From positions 1 through 64,000 of the forward strand of contig NZ_JALNUR010000011.1 of the NCBI RefSeq assembly GCF_026540895.1: a DNA stretch of 64,000 nucleotides. The letters run 5' to 3'. This stretch comes from Sphingomonas sp. GM_Shp_1. GTDB taxonomy: Bacteria > Pseudomonadota > Alphaproteobacteria > Sphingomonadales > Sphingomonadaceae. Under the pieces are notes generated by a model. The model was given only the letters and a program-made list of their open reading frames with translations. It was not told where the DNA came from and ran no database searches. Position 1 is the first letter of the stretch, and each line of letters opens with the position of its first letter. Position numbers and translations under genes: made by a program. Positions 63,661 through 64,000 of this stretch are shown here, one piece after another.

Positions 63661-64000
63661 GCACGATGGTGTCGAACGGCACGGTGACGGTCAGCGGCCT
63701 GATGGCCGGCGACCAGATGACCGGGTTGAAGCAGGCCTTCGACGGCAAGGATGCCGGTAGCCGGTCGATCGCGGTGACGGACTGGACGCTCGACGACGGC
63801 AATGGCGGCGGCAACTACAATGTCGTCAAGGTCAACGCGCTCGGCCTCATCACGCCGCGCGATGTCGTCGTGACCCTGAACAGCGCGTCGAAGCTGCAGG
63901 GGCAGGCCGATCCGGCACTGAGCTTCACGGTCACCGCCGGTGGCATGATGGCGGGCGACACGATGACCGGCAACGCCGTTCGCGAAGCCGGGGAAAGCGC
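48924..64000 (+). CDS. TpsA giant exoprotein/adhesin, continuation (open to window end)
   Basis: After the frameshift the reading frame with codon starts divisible by 3 carries the protein on (VLAGDTVNLSGGAASYDTKN and onward). I checked the register at 57 successive YDG motifs to 63651, and all are in frame. The coding length is over 5,000 codons with no stop before the edge. Each unit has the form KxYDGTxxAT...GLxxGDxV...DxNAGxxKxVTVxGxxLxGxDAxNYxL followed by a linker. Near 63880 the pattern changes to SASKLQGQADPALSFTVTAG, an MBG-type domain often near the C-terminus of such adhesins. There is no legitimate start here; it is the second part of the gene at 42251. The end lies outside the window. 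Confidence 0.88.
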   Translation, partial: MLAGDTVNLSGGAASYDTKNVGFGKTVSVSGMALTGTDASNYSVNATTSAQVGVVTAKALTASISALSKTYDGNAFASLSAGDVTLTGLVAGDSATLGAGAVASYTNKNVGTGKSVVVAGLTLTGTDAGNYTVANTVSTNNGTILARALTIALSGTASKVYDGTTTATLTSGNFSVSGLLGSDSATLSTGVAAYDTKNVGTGKTVTVTGMALTGADAANYTFATSVTGNIGAITAKTLTASVVDISKTYDGTTSATIGAGGLSLAGVIGGEAVTFGTGATSVYSDKNAGTGKAVVVSGLSLTGADSANYVLASNTISGLGTIQKKALGLSLTGTASKIYDGTTAATLSNANYAMTGVVSGDTAALVLGTAVYGNKNAGTNKAVSVSGLSLSGVDAGNYSIASTIAGTIGTITAKALTLTAVTGEKVYDGTTTSSEAVQVTGVVGGDTVAATQSYDAPRAGTRSLQVDAGYVISDGHGGANYVATIGSAASGTITRRLLTATAAADNKSYDGTTGATGTVTLANVVAGDTVSAGGGLLAFVDRNAGVGKAVTASGWGLAGVDAGNYTLGTIANGVANIGKATLTLTAAADSRTYDGTVASTGTVMHSGLIAGDTLASATQVFDSKNAGSRTLAVNAYTVNDGNGGANYQVVLVGANGTIAKKELTGQLTGTVSKIYDGTTTASLSSADLTGIIAGDLVSVSNTGASYADKNVGTGKTVTVTGMSLGGADAGNYLLRSTSASGDIGAIIARTVTIDTSGRGAKTYDGNVSLSTSQLAPLTLMLASGDAATQAMLAADGVAIDASGMTGTLADRNAGSAKSLTLNGLTLSNNATGNYVLSSAAVTGLADVGRKALTLTAGNDSKTYDGTTLSVVPVASSGMVGNDGFTATTRFDQKNAGTRQLIVDSYTIEDGNGGGNYLVTTAAGTGRIFQRLVATTAIADNKVYDGTTNATGTFTPLTNVIAGDSLSVAGTMQFASRNARTGETVSVSQAALTGADAGNYVLNTIADTTADITPASLILRAVEQTREYDGTTLSNGTVAATGLMAGDSFTATQSFVSKNAGSRALTVNSDYRISDGVDGRNYVVTLAGATGTITRRTLTATATINTKVYDGTTAATGSFDSLMNIALGDDVAVAGGTLTFADRNVGSNKAVTVTGASLGGTDAGNYILSGAVSGVGRITPAALTLNAVGDTKVYDGTVNSAGIVQTVGLVGGDAVIATQTFDAKDAAGRTLQVNNYSVIDGNGGRNYDVTLGATAAGTITAKSLSADVTINNKVYDGTTTATGTINGLTGVISGDTVSVDMSNGVISFVNRDAGIGKAVTVGGLTLSGADASNYQLAGTANGTANIAKATLTLTAAADSKTYDGTLLSSGVVTASGLVGGDTISDMTQAFDTKNAGSRTLSANAWTIADGNGGNNYVVAKVDAVGTIAQKLLTGEITGRISKTYDGTDTATLSAANLDGIIAGDVVTVSNTGATYADKNVGTNKLVTVSGLALAGTDAANYALQSTSTQAAVGTILARQIALSVTGNAAKTYDGTTSLSAGQLGTLSFVLANGDTATQALLTSDGVATDLSAVTGTLADRDAGNGKSVTLTGYGLSNNGLGNYVLTTGSIQGVANVAKATLTLTAAADSKTYDGTVLSSGVVTASGLVGGDTISDMTQAFDTKNAGSRTLSANAWTISDGNGGNNYAVTKVDAVGTIAQKLLTGEITGSISKTYDGTDTATFGAANIDGIIAGDVVTVSNTGATYADKNVGTNKLVTVSGLALAGTDAANYALQSTSAQASVGTILARQIAISVSGTAAKTYDGTTALTAGQLGTLSFVLADGDTATQALLTSDNIAADLSAVTGTLADRNAGNGKSVTLTGYELVNNGLGNYVLTNASIQAVANIAKATLMLTAGSDSKTYDGTALSSGVVTASGLVGGDTISDMTQAFDTKNAGTRVLSANAWTIGDGNGGNNYTVTKVDAVGTIDRKLLTGQLVGTVTKTYDGTDMATLSGANVAGIISGDDVIVSNTGATFADKNVGTNKAVSITGMNLSGSSAGNYLLQSDSATAYIGTIFARTVTLNLAGLGTKTYDGTTALAHSQLGSLALTAASGDAATQTLMATDGVSLNVSGMTGVLADRNAGTGKGVSLSGYTLDGNSLGNYVLASNTVSGLANVDRATLVLTAANESKTYDGTVASTGTVGVVGLKTGDTITDLSQAFASRNVGNRALQVTGYSLDDGNNGANYIVQRVDGTGAIAQRQLSVIATANNKVYDGTTTATGTFGPLQNMVVGDSVGVTATLAFADRNAGAAKTVTASNIILSGADAANYSLTSIADSVADIAKASLVLTAVTDVRQYDGTRTSTGVVSAAGLVSGDSFTATQSFADKNVGSRALRVDADYAVTDGNGGNNYVVTLQDATGAITQRVLTSSVTVDTKEYDGNTAATGTFGALQNIVAGETVTLSGGTLSFANRNAGAGKAVNVTGATLAGADAANYVLSSIGGGTGTITQKALVLNAVTDTKVYDGATASAAQVQAVGLVAGDVVAATQSFDSRNAGDRTLAVNGGWAIADGNGGNNYAVTIGTTAFGTISQKVLQAIATVNDKAYDGTIAATGAATGLSGVVGADAVALGGSGVFAFVDRNAGNGKAVTVSGMTLTGADAGNYSLASIANGTANIAKAVLTLTAVTDSKTYDGTVASSGVVTHSGLVAGDTISGLTQAFDSKAAGNRTLSANAWTISDGNAGGNYAVTKVDAAGSIGQKLLSGELSGTVTKVYDGTTTATLLPTNLLGVVAGDAVVVSTTGADYADQNAGTNKLVTVSGMSLSGADAGNYVLQSASTSANVGEITARRIVVSTTGRGAKTYDGTTTLAANQMGSLVFLAADGDAATQALLSADGVSLNATGVTGTLADRNAGTGKALTLTGYALDGNGLGNYALSSTTIGGLADVARATLVLSAVGDSKTYDGVRTSTGSVGITGLIGSDTATAVQSFDSRNAGDRVLQVTGYNIVDGNGGGNYVVTLQDAVGTIAKRELTAAVMVADKVYDGTRAATGTFGALQNLVMGDTVSATAAMTFNDRNVGASKLVTISGVTLTGADAGNYALLPIASTATASITRAALSLTATTDIRQYDGTLASSGAVQAVGLAAGDSFTATQSFADKNVGSRALRVDAGYALADGNGGNNYLVTLVDATGAITQRVLTSSVTVDTKEYDGNTAATGSFGALQNIVVGETVTLSGGTLTFANRNAGAGKAVNVTGATLAGADAANYVLSTIGDGTGTITQKALVLNAVGDTKVYDNTTASAAQVQAVGLVAGDVVTATQSFDSKNAGTRTLAVNGGWAIADGNGGNNYAVTIGTTAAGTITPKAVQANATVDNKVYDGGTVATGTITGLVGVIAGNDVLTNGNGTFAFVDRNAGDGKTVTVSGVTLTGADASNYTIASIANGTANIAKATLTLTAAADGKTYDGTLLSSGVVTASGLVGGDTISDMTQAFDTKNAGTRTLSANAWTIADGNGGNNYVVAKVDAVGTIAQKLLTGEITGSISKTYDGTDAATFGAANIDGIIAGDVVTVSSTGATYADRNVGTNKLVTVSGLALTGTDAANYALQSTSAQAAVGTILARQIALSVTGNAAKTYDGTTALTAGQLGTLSFVLANGDTATQALLTSDGVATDLSAVTGTLADRNAGNGKSVTLTGYGLSNNAFGNYALTNASLQAVADVAKATLTLTAAADSKTYDGTLLSSGVVTASGLVGGDTIGGVTQAFDTKNAGSRTLSANAWTISDGNGGNNYAVVKVDAVGTIAQKLLTGEITGTVSKVYDGTTAATLLPTNLLGVIAGDAVTVTAGSATYADRNVGTNKLVTVSGITLNGVDAANYLLQGTTASASVGEITARRIAVTTTGLGAKTYDGTTLLGTNQHGTLTFLAADGDAVTQALMNADGVALNATGVTGTLADRNAGTGKGVTLSGYTLDGNAFGNYVLASATTMALADVARAQLTLSAVADSKVYDGTSASSGTVAVTGLVSGDTVTATQAFDSRNAGSRLLQVGGVTLTDGNGGGNYVVTLQDANGVIAKRDLTTSVSVNDKVYDGTTLATGTLSPLQNVIAGDDVAVSVAMAFADRNAGANKTVTIGTGMLSGLSAANYNLVPLPTSATATIAKAALALTAVSDIRQYDGTLTSTGTVVANGLVAGDSVTASQVFDSKNAGGRTLRVAAGYALNDGNGGNNYAVTLVDAAGAITQRVLTTSVAVDTKEYDGTTAATGTFGALQNLVSGETVTLSGGTLAFADRNAGIGKAVTVTGATLGGADAANYVLSTTGNGTGTITRKAIALNAVTDSKVYDGTTASAAQVQAVGLVAGDVVNATQSFDGKNAGDRTLSINGGWTIADGNGGNNYAVSLGNPAAGVIVRKELQVTSQVANKVYDGTTAATGSITGLSGVVAGDTVATNGTGTFAFVDRNAGIGKSVTVNGVTLSGADAANYVLGTIASGTANVAKALLTLTAAADSKVYDGTAASVGTVAISGLVANDTASATQAFDSKNAGSRTILADRWTINDGNDGGNYAVVRIAANGSVAQKMLTGQLTGTVSKVYDGTTAATLLPVNIDGVIAGDALTLTMAGASYADRNVGTGKRVTVNGMALTGADAGNYVLLSNSADADVGTITPRAVTVVGSGLGAKTYDGRTLLDHDQLGTLTFVAGGGDAITQALLAADGVVLDTSGVTGTLADRNAGSGKSVDLTGYALDGNTFGNYELVNQMVRGVADVARARLTLTATGEDKVYDGTTTSSGSVQVLGLIAGDTVTAGQAFDTKNAGNRLIKVVGVSLADGNDGGNYAVTLQDASGVIAKRTLTATVTVNDKVYDGTTVATGSIGSLGNVVNGDSLAVAANMAFADRNVGANKAVTLTGVMLAGADAGNYTLVPIANSVATIRKADLTVTATADRKAYDGTMVSNGTVTVSGLMAGDQMTGLKQAFDGKDAGSRSIAVTDWTLDDGNGGGNYNVVKVNALGLITPRDVVVTLNSASKLQGQADPALSFTVTAGGMMAGDTMTGNAVREAGES

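Overview
The window is a high-GC chromosomal segment from an alphaproteobacterium, most likely Sphingomonas or a close relative in the Sphingomonadales. The evidence is gene content and order typical of the origin-proximal chromosome in alphaproteobacteria (mutM/ubiE/ubiB/coaBC/dut, rpsT-dnaA, secB/Tim44-like/mltA/smr, rpmH-rnpA-yidD-yidC-engB), a GANTC-rich dnaA promoter region as expected where CcrM methylation operates, and intergenic palindromes of the CTTCGACTTCGCTCAGG type that are common in sphingomonads. The assignment to a genus is inference.

Layout. 1-12 kb: a partial EamA permease, tRNA-Glu, a class II DAHP synthase, an M48/PDZ peptidase, a small membrane protein, cysS, rpsU, an FKBP isomerase, a small secreted protein, a PPP-type phosphatase, a 267-bp nested palindromic element, and the surface-polysaccharide precursor genes wecC/wecB divergent from galU. 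12-19 kb: a palindromic repeat cluster, then an eight-gene minus-strand operon read ubiE-ubiB-membrane protein-coaBC-dut-small exported protein-thiF/moeB-small membrane protein, with its last five junctions all four-base ATGA overlaps. 19-36 kb: housekeeping core (mutM, rpsT, dnaA, P-loop kinase, trpS, murJ, secB, Tim44-like, mltA, smr, dapE, GST, engB, yidC, yidD, rnpA, rpmH, comM). 36-39 kb: tRNA-Leu, a PAP2-like protein with an altered motif, an anchored protein of unknown function and a DUF421 protein.

39-64 kb is an accessory region. It starts with a frameshifted IS5-family transposase remnant and an AT-rich stretch, then holds a two-partner secretion locus: a TpsB outer-membrane transporter and a giant TpsA exoprotein that fills the last 21.7 kb and runs off the window. 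The TpsA has a signal peptide, an FHA-type secretion domain, an inserted six-repeat FG-GAP-like beta-propeller of clearly lower GC, and then 68 countable YDG motifs arranged hierarchically: 240-300 nt units, 810-nt triplets and about 2305-nt nine-unit blocks. A frameshift near 48.92 kb, where about 107 nt (roughly half a repeat) is missing, splits it into two reading frames. The second frame keeps the YDG motif register at every motif checked from 48924 to the window end. This coding region is easy to miss because it has no stop codon in the window and the antisense strand carries long spurious open frames.

Functionally the window combines replication initiation, envelope biogenesis and protein export (SecB, YidC/YidD, MurJ, MltA), ubiquinone and CoA synthesis, and a cell-surface adhesin that is probably variable in length.
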